A stretch of 64,000 bases of DNA from Melampsora larici-populina 98AG31 (taxonomy: Eukaryota > Basidiomycota > Pucciniomycetes > Pucciniales > Melampsoraceae): contig NW_006768819.1 of NCBI RefSeq assembly GCF_000204055.1, positions 290,120-354,119 on the forward strand. Reading direction: 5' to 3'. The position numbers and the translations under genes are program-made. Positions 33,220 through 44,982 of the stretch are shown here, piece by piece; within the stretch, counting starts at the first letter, position 1, and the number at the start of each line of letters is the position of its first letter. Under the pieces are notes generated by a model. That model was not told where the DNA came from. It did no database searches and saw only the letters and a program-made list of their open reading frames with translations.

Positions 33220-33930
33220 TGTTGGCGTGTTTGTGGAGGTATAATCATCCAAGTTTAATTGATTTTGGAGTAAATCTCAATATCAAATAAGTGTTTCTCT
33301 CTGATTTAGGGCTACCGGACCGGGCCGGCCTGGCCTGAAGGGGGGGTTGGCCCCGGGCCAGGTCAGATTTATTGGGTTGTGGCCGGGTCGGTGCATTAAT
33401 TTGTTGTTTCCCAATATGTTTGATAGTTACACAAAAGAAGTTATCAAGTGCTTGCACACATGGCCAAGGACTATTTAGCATCAACGGGATCATCCTGCGC
33501 TGCCAAGCACATTTTTTCTTGCACAGCAGACATTTGCTGTTCTAGTTGTGGTAGCTTGATGGCTTGAACCATTTGAATGCTTGTGTCAAGCATATTATGG
33601 CTGAGAGACGGTGTGGATCTTGGTGTAGGTTTTGAAGACCTTGTGAAGATCTGCAAGATGATGGGGATACCCATGAATTGAACGAATTTATGATATGTTT
33701 CTTGTTTTTTCAACTTTGATTGTTTCCTTTAGTCTCAGTCTCTTTTCTTGATATATTTTATGACTCTCATCAAACACTTTTCAAGTTACACGTTCTTTAC
33801 ACTCTTTGAAAATTCAAGTTGTATGCACAATCAATTTTCTTTGTTTTTTCTTTTAATTCCTTATCCTACGGCTTTTGGCTGTGGAGCTGTAGCTGGTGGC
33901 GCAGCCTGCCTCCTACACACGGTGTGGTGA
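33220..33930. other. Flank of hAT-3 and unassigned DNA
   Basis: GC-rich palindromic DNA at 33305-33370 (GGACCGGGCCGGCCTGGCC) resembles the GC-rich ends of hAT-2. A minus-strand frame at 33471-33713 is open for 80 codons, but I do not recognise it. Nothing else is supported. Confidence 0.35.
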
Positions 33931-35360
33931 TCTATTTATGATAGCAAGCAAGAAAATTAATCATCTTTACTTTACCAAGTTACTAGAAAACTTCAGTGTA
34001 GCAGGAAATTTGAAATTCAGGATTTCAGATCAATTGAAGCTCTTAGAGGCTTATGTATACTTATTGGCTCAATATTATGTCATCTCATTCCAAAATTATT
34101 CTTATGATCAACATAGTTTACTTACGAAGTTATTACAAAAAGACAGAAAAAGAAAAGATAAGAAAAATTCAAAAATATAGGTGTAAAAGTTGGAAAATGG
34201 TTTTTAGGTTATTTATAATTAAGTTATGGGTTTTATAAGGTTAGAATATGAAAGAAAAACATTTTATTATACAGTAACAATTTTAATCTTCAAGGTTGAT
34301 AAGGGAAAACAGAAGTTATTAGCAGAAAGGTACTTTTTCAAAGTTGGTAAACAAGGGTTATGCGTGTAGTTTACATATGTAATGGTGGTAGTAGTGGAAA
34401 TTAAGGTTGCCAAGAGGATTTTCCGCGATTTTTAAGGTTATAGAAGATGATGTCATATTACATAAGTAAGAAAAAGAGAGTAGTAGCTGTGAAAAGTGAA
34501 GAAATTGGGTGAATTTCGTGGAAAATGAAGGTTTTCAGCTAATTACATATGTCAAATGACGTCAGATTAAGTTGGTAAATAGCTCATTCAACGCAGAAGA
34601 GTGGATTACATAATGTACAAACTTTAAACCATTAGTAACGGGGGTGTATGTAAAAAGTTAGAAGGCAAATAAGAAATTAGTGTGAATCTTGAATTTACAG
34701 TCACAAGTCAACATGTAACACCAATAGTGTTAACTTCACAACTCAATATCTTACTCATCACTCATCAGAAATAGGTCATATGGGTGTCATAAATGATCAG
34801 TATCACGAGGGCTACAAGATGCACTATAGTAGATCAAAATTGGACCACTTCTGAAAAAATTCGTAATCTCAAAAATTGGTTTTCAGCTAGTTTACAAGCA
34901 AAAAATCACCTGTATTCATCTTAAGAAGTGCTGTACATTACATCATTGCTTCATTGATCACTTTTGGCTGTGAAAATCACATCATACATTAGTAACAAGA
35001 TCATTACATTGCGTCATTATATGGTTTTTAGGGTTCTTTAGGCGGATTTGACTGGTTTTGGAGGCTGTTGACTGTTGTAGAGGTTGTTACATGTGGATAT
35101 AAATACTCTTTGATGATTTTGGGATTATTGTTCCCCTTTCTGCATCTTATACCTTTGTTGTAGTGTTATAACTCATCATTTATTTACTATATTTGTACTA
35201 AGATCACTTAAATCCGCCCCTTCAAAGCAAGGAGAAATTTATTTACGTGTGTTAAAGACTATAAGTCAAATTGGGAATAATATTTAACAACAGTATTGCT
35301 AGTAATAACATAGTGTGTGGACTTTTTTGTGCTTAAAACTGGGAATAATACTACACAACA
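33930..35360. repeat. AT-rich LTR-like repeat, related in inverse to 56930-57740
   Basis: The reverse complement of 34160-34220 (around ATTCAAAAATATAGGT and GTTGGAAAATGGTTTTTAGG) matches 57325-57385. TTTGACATATGTAATTA near 56990 matches the complement of 34540-34560. A TATAAATA element lies at about 35098, and GGGAATAATA-ACAACAGTATTGC occurs twice at 35270-35370. It is probably an old LTR or MITE family; ends and target duplications are not resolved. No genes. Confidence 0.4.
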
Positions 35361-35671
35361 GTATTGCTTTATTTCTCTGGTGCCTTTATCTTTTTCTCTG
35401 TTATCACAAAGTGGTCAGCAAGTGCCCTTGTGCTGGTTCCTTTGAAGAAGGCAGTCTTTAGGCAACTTCTACTATATTACACGTAGTAGATTATCCCTTC
35501 TTAGGTGTTGTAAAGCTCTTGTTGAGCTTTCAATACTACAACAGCAAATGCAGCTGTTAGCTGATGAAGTGCTGCTCAAGCTACAAGGATTTGGTTTACC
35601 ATATCAATGTTGAATCGCTGCGCTAACGCGGGGACGCAACATGATTGCCTGAGAATGAGCTGTGTCTGCGG

Positions 35672-36583
35672 TTAGCTTGCTTGTAGCGCGGCGGAGCGCA
35701 GCTGACCCAGCATTGCTGGGTGAACATTGGACAGTGCAGTCCATTTTTTGTTGGTGTACAGATGCTGCAGTTGTTCATCATCAGACATACACCATGCCCG
35801 TGTGGTGTTTGCTGGTTGACAAGCGCACATGAGTTGCCTTTGTGCCTTGAAGGCAGTCTGTGTGCGCTTGTTGTTGGGCGACTGCCACACGGACATGGTG
35901 ATAAGGTGTACGTACTGTGGGTTAGAAGAATAAGAAGTAGTAGGAGATTGTTGAGTGGACAAAGAGACAGAATCGTTTTTGTTCTTCTTTTCTTCTTCAT
36001 TGGCAAAGTGATCATCAAGTGATTCAAGTACAACTTCGGTTTTCAAAGGACATTTAGAGTAGAGAAGTTCTTTAAAAGTTGACATTGAATCAGGAATCTT
36101 ATGAACAATGATTTCAGCCAATAAACCGTCACCTATGTCTTGAGTGGCAAGACAATCAACTAAGTCGGACATGCCTTGTTGTATATCTTGAATAAATGAA
36201 GATAAAGATACAAAAGATATACGAAGAAAATTTAAAAAGACACGACTTTGATTTGCACCGTCTTTAGATTGAAAATGTTCCATGATATCATCCCATAATA
36301 GATTAGGATTAAGAATATTTTCATCATTGACGAAACGGGTTTGATTGACTTGGTTGATTCTTTGAAGAATAACTCCAGAAGCACGGTTTTGTTTGCAAAT
36401 GAACTCAGGATATGTGGCGGCATCTGTAGCAGGTACAGTAGGATGAGGCGATGTGATAAATTTGACGAGATCATGTTCCAACATCCAACCGTAAAGATTG
36501 AGACACCATCGGGAGTAATTCTTGTCGTTTAGTTGCTCGATGGTCGAATGTTTGGTACCGCCTGAAGTTGATTCAGACAACAT
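35672..36583 (-). pseudogene. Copia gag with an embedded 111-bp element, pol missing
   Basis: The ATG at 36583 starts MLSESTSGGTKHSTIEQLND and KNYSRWCLNLYGWML, typical of copia gag (UBN2 family). LWDDIMEHFQSKDGANQS and MSDLVDCLATQDIGDGLLAE follow. Near the C-terminus a 111-bp element is read through in frame, adding about 37 foreign residues (QSPNNKRTQTAFKAQRQ). After it comes the end of the knuckle region (LSNVHPAMLGQLRS). Downstream, where protease and pol should be, there is only unrelated sequence. A primer site and LTR lie upstream (higher coordinates), as expected. Confidence 0.75.
35790..35900. mobile_element. 111-bp CACCATG mini-element, copy 1, TSD ATA
   Basis: It begins CACCATGCCCGTGTGG and ends with the inverted CCACACGGACATGGTG. 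ATA is duplicated on both sides (35787-35789 and 35901-35903). An inner pair AAGCGCACA/TGTGCGCTT makes it almost entirely foldback. It has the same length and most of the same sequence as 51772-51882. Confidence 0.85.
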
Positions 36584-36617
36584 GATGGGTTCGGATGAAT
36601 CTAGAAGGCACTAGGCA

Positions 36618-36631
36618 CTGGGCTCATAACC
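36618..36631 (-). promoter_or_regulatory. Half-tRNA type primer binding site of the copia gag element
   Basis: The minus strand reads GGTTATGAGCCCAG, which is complementary to the anticodon arm (CTGGGCTCATAACC) of eukaryotic initiator tRNA-Met rather than to its 3' end. It lies between the LTR and the gag start, as in hemiviruses such as Drosophila copia and yeast Ty5. Confidence 0.65.
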
Positions 36632-36645
36632 AATCAAAAGATGAC

Positions 36646-37020
36646 TGAGGGAATGTGCTAGTTAGCAGCTAGCAAGATCAGAATGATCTTAATGACCAAT
36701 AGAGCAAGGTAACAAACCTGAGGGAATGTGCTAGTTAGCAACTAGCAAGATCAGAATGATCTTAATGACCGATAGAGCAAGGTAACAAACCTGCTCAAAG
36801 AAGATAGAAATTGGTAAAGAAAAAGAGAAAGGAACAAAGTACATGAGAGCCTTGATCTTTATATACCGAAGACATCTTAAGAATACGGTCAACAAGATAC
36901 AATCATATTACTAATAGTATGACATCATTAGAATAGATTAGTAATAAATCAGTAAGGATGAATGTAAGATTTACGATAAACAAACACTAGTCAATACGAC
37001 TTCAATTATTTTCAGCTAAT
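36646..37020 (-). repeat. LTR (one only) of the copia gag element, with 73-bp duplication
   Basis: From TGAGGGAATGTGCTAGTTAG at 36646 a 73-bp unit is repeated almost exactly from 36719. A TATATAAAG promoter-like element reads on the minus strand at 36857-36865, in the right orientation for gag. The outer end is uncertain (about 37000-37060). No partner LTR was found on the left. Confidence 0.5.
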
Positions 37021-37077
37021 GCAAAATCAAAAATCCCAATAGAGAATCATTTTTGTTTGTAGTGTTTTTAAGGCTTA

Positions 37078-37563
37078 GAGCATCCACAAGGGACTTTTCA
37101 AATGTTAAATTGGAAGGCGAAATTGTCAAATTTTGCCACAGCGGACTTTTCAAATTTTTGTAGATTTGGCCACATCACCTCAACATATCCAGCTCTACAC
37201 CCCCCTTCAATACCTTTCAATTTGTTTGATCTCATTGGAAACAAGTGTGTAAGCAACCTCATGTGGTCATAAAAACACTGATTGTTCTTTTAGATCAACA
37301 TATTGTTAATGTACAATTTGTTGCACTCAACAAAGGATGATTTTAAATCGGTCACACTGAACAAACCAAGCGTGTACTGGGAGTGAAGATCTTGCTGTTT
37401 GATCTGCTTCAAGCAAGGTTGTCATATGTTTGTACCAAAAATCAAAGTCCAAAAATGGATAGTCCGCTGTGGGCAACAAGAATTAAAGGCCAAAATAACC
37501 CTTGCAGCCAACTATCCAAAAGTCAGACTTTTCAAATTTATGAAAAGTCTGCTGTAGATGCTC
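37078..37563. mobile_element. 486-bp Harbinger-type MITE, TSD TTA
   Basis: The ends are GAGCATCCACAAGGGACTTTTC and, inverted, GAAAAGTCTGCTGTAGATGCTC. TTA is duplicated at 37075-37077 and 37564-37566. The 3-bp TTA duplication and GAGCATC ends are typical of PIF/Harbinger (Tourist-like) MITEs. Inner GTGGCAAAA and CGGACTTT-like blocks also pair. It is non-coding. Confidence 0.8.
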
Positions 37564-37566
37564 TTA

Positions 37567-38640
37567 GCCCCTAAGCCAATTGTAAAACAAGCATTTTGGA
37601 AACTGACTCTCCAAGTTGGACATGTCAGCCTCCTTTCACACTTGACATTTGTGATCAGCCATTGATTGTCAACCATGCACAATGTGAAACAAAACTTACT
37701 CTGTCAAACTTCATCATATAAGGCCATTGCTAATCTGTTTGGGCATTAAGTAGCCACATTCTTGACCACCTTTTCATTCAATGTTGACTCTGCACAATAT
37801 GAACCTGAGCTTCCCTGCAACTTTGTCACAGTACTGCCTCACGTCATGTGGTAATCTTGGGCAAATGCTCCATGGTGCTTTGGGCTGATGATAATTGACA
37901 CTCAACAGGAGTTGGTTACTGTGTGATGTATTGGCCATTCAATCATTGTAGCTGGAGAACAGGTTTTGGAGCATTTGGTTTCGGCTCAAGAATGATGTTA
38001 CACCTACCTTGCACAAGTGTGGAAAATTGTAATAGCCAGGGCGGAGCAGAATGGCAATAGTAATGGAATTCTTTTGATGAATTTGCATTACATTATGGCA
38101 ACGTTGGTGCAATTCTACTCAAAGATAAGAGTATTGCGGCGGCTGGGCACCCAGTCCCTAGTAAGGGTCTAAAAGCATCATAATGAAGTGGTGATGCTGG
38201 TGGATACAACATGACTTGGACTGGGTGTTTCCATGGTCCTGGTCACTGGGGCCTGGCTAGGCCAGGCATATATCATAACTTGTATTGGGTCGAATACCCC
38301 GCTACAGTGTGAGATATATACATCCAATGCATTGCATTCGCTACCTGAAATGGACTAAAAAAGCATTCTTGGACTTGCAAACTCCTGCCAGCCATCCAAA
38401 TCCAAACCGCATGACCCTTCACACATTGCCCCAACTAGAAACGTGAAATATCAGGAATATCAAGAGGTGGCCGGGTCGTATGTAATATATCGTCATCTTT
38501 CATGTGAAATTGCAAATTCCCTGTGTAATAAGCTTCTTACCTTACTCCAATCTCATTGAACAGCCTTGAAACGTGAATCTGAGCCCAGGATCCCTACATT
38601 GCTCACTGCCTCGACCTGTACAGTTGAGCCGCCTGAAAGT
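37567..38640. other. Unassigned DNA
   Basis: No gene is supported. A partial inverted pair GGGCACCCAGTCC / GACTGGGTGTTTCC near 38140-38230 hints at another decayed MITE. CpG dinucleotides become more frequent after about 38450. Confidence 0.3.
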
Positions 38641-38660
38641 TCCAACGTCATCTCCCAAAA

Positions 38661-38888
38661 TTAACATGTGATAGGGTCTATACGAGTGTGAACTGGTGAA
38701 TCAAGGACTGATGGACAACTCACTGGATGCATCTTCTCGCATTCTGTCTCGTGCTTTGCCAAGTACCCGACATATGTGTACGGTCGTTTGCAGTATTTGC
38801 ACTCCAATTTCAACGGCCCTACCACCGACCGTTGTTCAAGATCGGCAATCAGGTCAATGTGTTGTATGGACTGGAACATTCTCGGCAT
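38661..38888 (-). CDS. Possible small C2HC zinc-finger protein or exon
   Basis: The frame starting MPRMFQSIQHIDLIADLEQR includes CKYCKRPYTYVGYLAKHETEC, which has the spacing C-x2-C-x12-H-x3-C and the aromatic and leucine positions of a C2H2-like finger. Upstream at 38889-38920 a TGTAG acceptor could join it to a further exon. It could equally be the last exon of a minus-strand gene or a pseudogene. The plus strand also holds open frames here, so only one strand is likely to code. Confidence 0.4.
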   Translation of the reverse strand: MPRMFQSIQHIDLIADLEQRSVVGPLKLECKYCKRPYTYVGYLAKHETECEKMHPVSCPSVLDSPVHTRIDPITC

Positions 38889-38904
38889 TATGACGAAATG
38901 AATA

Positions 38905-39247
38905 TGAAGATCCTACACACCCATTCGATGTGTACAAGACAACTTATGCCTTTCGAAACTTGATTCGCTCTTGCACCTACGATTGCCTACTCTCGCCAGG
39001 TGCCGTGCGTGAATATGTGACACAACTCATCAGTACGTCTTTCGGTCATCAATGCTACGGATGCACAAACAATCAGGGCACCTATGTAAAAGATATGCGA
39101 TACAAACTTCTACCATCAGAATCCGATACAGCACTTTATTACACAAGTCATAGTTTTCATAGTGTGGAAGCAGAACCATTACCTAAATTCTTCTTCGCCA
39201 TATCGATTAACCAGCCTGATCGGTTGTATATCGACCGCGCGAGCTGA
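38905..39247 (+). CDS. Possible exon of an unknown plus-strand protein
   Basis: An open stretch of about 110 codons reads EYEDPTHPFDVYKTTYAFRN, then SCTYDCLLSPGAVREYV and CYGCTNNQGTYV, ending INQPDRLYIDRAS. It has no ATG of its own, so it would need an upstream exon. I do not recognise it. It overlaps the end of the minus-strand gene 39179-40287 by about 70 bases. It is either a convergent gene end or a chance opening. Confidence 0.25.
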
Positions 39248-40287
39248 TGTCCCCTGTGACGTCGACGCTTGATTATTTCCTGCATCGTGTGAATGTATGT
39301 CTGAGTATTGCAATCGACTCATGTTGGGTTCTGGAGCATTACTAGAGCCGTGCACTTCATCGCGCCCCCTTTCTTGTTCATGCGAGCCTTGCGCAAGATG
39401 CCTTCGTTCCCCGATATCTCTACTGCCCCAGCTCGAGCTACCCGGGCGCTGGAACTGGGAACTGTCCTAGGATCATCAAACACCAAAATCAGGATATCAC
39501 ATCTCTGAAAAAATGACGAGATAATCTCGCACCTGGAAGCTGGGATGAGAACCCGATCGACTACTCTCTGCTGTGGATCCATATCTATCTGACCATGTTC
39601 CTGACCGGCCATCGTCGTCTGGTTGAGATAAGAATTTACTCAAGAGTGCGCGTGAGGACATCTGATTTGATGTAAGTGGATCGAGCTTGTTATAGGAAGG
39701 ACAAGTCGGACCGAGATAGTTGCGGGCTCGATTGACTTGGCTTGGAGATTGTGGCCCAGTGCGTAGGTTTTGCCTCGTCGAGGATTCAAGCAAATTGGTC
39801 GGGGAAGGAAGACGGTTCCTCGCTATCAATCAAAAAGACACGGAAGTCAATAGATGTTTAGGAAATTGGCAAGATCAAATAGAGTTCTAAAGAAGAAAAT
39901 TTTGAGACGACGAGAAGATCAATGAATGAAAGCACGCAATGTGGAAATCATTGGATGGTTCCTTTGCTGCAGTGAAATTCACTTTTGGCTCAACGTAAGA
40001 CGGGCAGTTCACTTACTTCTTTCATCACCTCTATCATCTCCTGAGATCGAAGCTCGGTTCCTTCTCCATCCCTGGTGGCGTTCCTCATCGTGACTGCGTT
40101 TTCGAATCCAGATAACTGTCAGCTTCCTGGATGTGTTAGACTTTTCCATTGATGTGGAGGGGTAGGGTCCAGAAAGGGCAAATGATAAATTTTGGGTCTC
40201 AATTTCAATGTCTTCGACCGCTTGAGACGCCCAACAAGATGAATGGGAGGTCGGCTCTATCCTTGATTTGATCTTCTTCACAGCCAA
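39179..40287 (-). CDS. Multi-exon gene of unknown function
   Basis: Three exons join with matching phases: 40287-40017, 39822-39533 and 39466-39179. Intron 1 is GTAAGT...GATAG (194 bp, phase 1) and intron 2 is GTGCGA...CCTAG (66 bp, phase 0). The protein is rich in Ser, Arg, Gln and Asn and looks mostly disordered. It includes KKIKSRIEPTSHSS, NRLPSPTNLLESSTRQN and RHLAQGSHEQERGRDE, and ends RYGEEEFR with TAA at 39179-39181. No domain is recognised. The true start is missing: the first exon opens without ATG and an in-frame TGA lies just upstream, so an earlier exon is expected. CpG-rich surroundings are consistent with host DNA. Confidence 0.5.
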
Positions 40288-40299
40288 TAACGTTCACAA

Positions 40300-43200
40300 A
40301 GGGCGACGATCACGGTTTTCAAAGGATTGGAATTAGAGCAGAGTAAACCTACCCTGAGGACATTCTCCTTGGAGCTAAAACTGAGATTCAGACGAAAACA
40401 CCGATGTTAACGCACGTGCTCGCTGACATCACAGTCCTCTGATGCTGCAGAAGTTGATGAATGAAGGATAGGATGTAGATTCAAATTATATAAAGGTGAA
40501 CTATGGAACGTGGTCGAGCACATACATTTCTTGCGACGTCAAAACCATATGAACCCGGTAGGAGACAGTCTGGATGTTGGTAGAAAGTTGGATGTAGGAG
40601 AAAGGTTCTGACGAAACCTAAGAGGACAATCCAACCTAGAAAGTATTGTTTGAGTCTCGTGACGCTGAATGATCCCGATATGCGCCGGATGAATGTAAAC
40701 TTAGATTTCATCGCTCACCATGACGAAATATCCTGTTCTGACGCTCGTGCGATGCCTGAGACAGGTGGAGATTGAAGATATGTTGTGATGTAAAATAAAG
40801 GACCTGTGAATCGTTACTGTTCTTTCGGAAATGTGTGTGATGTGTTAATTAGTTTGTTGATTGAAAATGGTTGCGGCGTTCCAGTATTGCGAGACCAACA
40901 AGCATATGTTGTGGATAGATGCAGAGTCGTCACGGAATTTCGGGTAGAAAGCGGGTTCGTTGGGGTGATGGTTGATGTGTTGTATTTAGGGGAGCTAAGC
41001 GTAAGAGGCTCTGCAATTTCTGCCTCAAGAGCTTCAAAGGCATTTTTGGACTTTACATCCTACGTATAACCTGAAGATATGTCTATATCCCAGGTGATTA
41101 GCTTCGGCTATGTTTATAGAGTGTCCCACTGACGTTCGAATAGGTGTTGAATTAAGCACTTCACATTGTCCTTAAGGGGCCAAAAGCCAAAAATTCCGAA
41201 GGCGGGTAAGTTGAGCTCAATTGCATGCTTGGAGATTCAAATTTTCAATTGGATAAAACGAGAAATTTCACACCCAATATCATCAAGCGCGGCGATGTGC
41301 CCAAAGCGAAATTTGTACATGAAGGTTTCACTAAGCTATTAATATGAATGATTTAGGGCGTATGGCGGATGATCCTCAATGATCCTCTGCATTTTGAGGG
41401 GTATCTCCGCACGGAATCCCATCAGAACAGTGCGTGTTGGACTGTTTGTGCACGGCAAGATAGGAATATGGTCTAGGGGCTAGACATGTATGCCGACTCA
41501 TATGGCTTATCCAGCATCCATGAATTCCTACCCAGAGCTAGTGAGACTCGTATATGTAATCGTTTGATCGTGTTATTTGACGCATACTGGCGAATTTTCT
41601 CAAAGAATTCCTCTGTGTTGTACTTCCGGTTCCGGAATATGTGAGACTTCATCTACATGCTTGGCTATTTCCGCGACAGATTTGAGAAACACCGATTTCG
41701 AATGTCACAAGAATTGCTCTGGAACAGATAAATCGAAGAGTAATCCTTGTACCGATATAACTGAGATGTGACAGTTGATGCACCCAAAAATCAATTGAGG
41801 TGTGGGTAACTCCCTGGCATTTTCTTCTTCGACTTGTCTGATTAGTTTTTTTTATTTTCTACTTCCTTGAGATTTGAATACTTCATCCTCTAAGTTTTGT
41901 CTCGTGAGGTGCGCAATGTGTGCCCATAATCGTTACCCTTGAGTGTCCGCTTGCATGTTTGTCCCGATGTTCACTATGGGAATCAAGCGCCCTTTGACTA
42001 TGGCGGTATCAAGCTTCCTTTCAAAAGATATGGAATTAGTGAAAGAAAAGATGAAGGATGTGCAACGCGGTACAGTTGGACTGTTCGGTGACAGGCTTGG
42101 TGTACAAGTTAAATTTCAGGACAGTCCTTCACCAGCACATCAACAATCATCCAATCAGCAATATACTGGATACTTGTAGCCGCTGAAACGATTGAGTGAA
42201 TTCTCTAGTCAAAGCTGGTCCACCAAATAGCTGGCTTCCGGATCTTACTTCTAGGTAAGATCCGATGTTTTCCAGTTTCAATAAAACTCTGTCAGAGATG
42301 ATCATACCCGCAGAGAAATATCACTTGTTTGCGTGCTTCGTCGATGCGTAAGATTGACTACCTTATAATCTACCCCTTCATCATTGCAGCACTTGGTGAC
42401 GCCGAACCGATCGCGGCGTCATAATACCGTTTGAGTGGTATGAACTACCTGCCTACATCGGACAAGGACTATCAAATGATTACTCGCTATTGTATCGCAA
42501 CATCTCTTTTATCAAAGCGATTATATCCTCTTGTGAGCCAATGATCGAAAACCCAAAGGGTTTATATCTTTGGATTTCTTCAACTAGGTTCAAATCTTTC
42601 AACTTATCCCTCACAATTCCATTCCTGTGAGATTTAGAAGATAACATGGTCCAAATAGCAACCGTGAACTAAACAAAAACGACTTCAGAATTTATTCTAT
42701 TCTTGCTCAAACCTCCGACAGTCGGATTCAGCACCCTGTCCGAGGGCATGTCGACTGGCTTCATTTTTGATCATGTCGCTTATGATTCGGATATCCATTC
42801 AGATCCCTTCCACACCAAACATATCATCACCTGAATCTGAAGAGCCCTGCGTCACTCAGACGGTTTAAATATATCAGCATGGTTTAGGGGTTGTAACCAG
42901 GATTATCAACTTCAGAGATGTATGTGGCTTCATAGATACCTCACTTGATCGAGTGTTTTGTGATCTGGAGTTATACGGAGTTTCAAACAGCGAACATTAT
43001 GATCTAGAACGTATAAATTGTTCTCATCACGCGAGATAGACAATCAGATCTTAATCTGATACTTTGCCATACAACCAAAACTTCATCGCAAGATTTTTCG
43101 AAAGTCGCGATGGCATGGTCTCCAAGATTCAGGACGCCGTGAGGTACATCAAAGCCACAGCCGTTTGGACGACAGGTCTGATCATGGGTCCAGGCCAGCT

Positions 43201-44698
43201 AGCGATTCTGAAGAGGTAGACTGGGTCAATTCCTATTGATCTTCGATTACCTGCTGGGATTGGCGTAGCAAGCCTCAAATCCTCGAGCTTATGATGAATC
43301 GGTCAATGATGATAACAATCGAGTTTCCAAACTGCATATATATGTTCATAAGGATCGTCCAAAGCTTATTTGCAATAGGCATTCCTCTGTGTGATGTGTT
43401 ACACCTCTGCCTTCGGTGATGGTGTCTGTCGTAGGCGAGCTGATATACCATGTTATCTCAGATCCTCACGGGGTAATGCGAGTCGCATCTCAGCACTCTG
43501 CAGTAAATCAGTTGGTCAGCATTCAGAAGGAGGGAAATATGTTTTAAGCCTCAACCAGCTTCCTGCGCACGACTTCATCGTCTGAAATGACATCGAGAGC
43601 CAACAAAAAACGTGCTTCGGCTGCTCTAAACGAGTGTATGTATATATCTTTAAGGCGAAAGTGAGAGTTAGCTTCCAGATGTCTGGGTAAAAAATGAGCA
43701 CACGGGCTCCAGCTCCATTTCACACGATCAAGCTGTGGGATTGGATAGAAAACTTGCGAAAATAAAGAATAGACCAGATCATATCAGATCAAAGAGAGAT
43801 CAACTCTTTATGTTTGTTTTGATGAGACGTGAATGGATGGCTTAGCCTTCGCCACCAAAATGGTTTAGCTGATGGGAGCTGTCAGACCGTCTCCAACCGA
43901 ATTCAGCGAGAGAGCTTAGAAGGCTAGCTTCCAAGTTAGAATTACAAGGATATCACTCTTGGATACAGATGAATAATGCTAAAAGAGACTGAAAATCAAA
44001 ATTTGTGTCTCATATGCGCGAGAGTTTGAATGAAGAGGTTTCACGACTGTGATTGAGCGCGGGCTCAGCCATAAACATCATTCACAAGCTATGAAGGCTG
44101 TGTTGAGGACTGCGTTTGTATCAGATCACCCCTGAAGGTCTCTTGAGAGAAGTAGCTCCTTCGTTTTTTGCGTTTTGATAAGTTTTGACATTCAAGTCGT
44201 AATTCATCCAACACTTTGAGCTTATCCGGCCATGTTACTTACATAAATCAATTCAATGCGTATAATTTGTATATCGAGGTGAGGTAGAGCTCGAGCATGT
44301 CGATCTTGTCATCCTGAAGAATCACTCGAATTTCACACACACAGACTCGCGCGCGGAAATTTTCACTTTGAAGTTTGTACATTCTTCTTGCTTTGAGAAC
44401 AGAAAAGAACACAACCGGCAATATGGCAATTGTATGGCGGAAAAATGGAGAAAACAAATACACATACATAAATGGTTTTGCAAGTCGCAAAGGGTGTAAA
44501 ATTGTCTCACTATGTATCCCTATGTATCCTCTCGAGGTGAATCCTATGTCGTATACATATTTATATTGAATTCCCCAGCCGCACAAAAGCCACCCTTCAT
44601 ATCAATCACATTCACATTCAGCTTCATATTCAGCTTGACACAAGTCAAGACAATTTATCTGATTTCATACGTATTTATATATATCTTTATATCATGTA
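40300..44698. other. CpG-richer DNA without supported genes
   Basis: Scattered frames of 60-90 codons occur (for example 40806-41069 +, 41943-42179 +, 43391-43585 +), but none shows a recognisable domain or joins convincingly to a neighbour. I see no transposon termini. It could hold small host genes with several introns, or their relics. Confidence 0.3.
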
Positions 44699-44703
44699 TA
44701 CTA

Positions 44704-44982
44704 GGGGGGCTCAAGTCAAAATTTTTTACTACTTTCATCGTAAAAAACTTTTCCCAAATTCATAAAATTTACGCAAAATTTTATGAAATTGGGAAATGTT
44801 ATACGACATCCCAAATTTTTTTAAGCAGCAAATTTGCGTAAATTTGCTGCTCAGAAGGAGATCCGAAAGAAAAAAAAATTGGTCCTTTTTACGAATTGGG
44901 AGAAGTTTTTACGGTACCGTACCGTAAAAAACTTTCCCCATTTTTTACGAAAAGGTCGCAAAGATTTTGACTTGAGCCCCCT
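44704..44982. mobile_element. 279-bp MITE with nested palindromes
   Basis: The ends are GGGGGGCTCAAGTCAAAAT and the inverted ATTTTGACTTGAGCCCCCT. TACTA flanks both sides (44699-44703 and 44983-44987), a likely target duplication. Inside are AGCAGCAAATTTGC/GCAAATTTGCTGCT-type and TTTTACGGTACCGTACCGTAAAA palindromes. It is non-coding; superfamily is uncertain. Confidence 0.7.
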
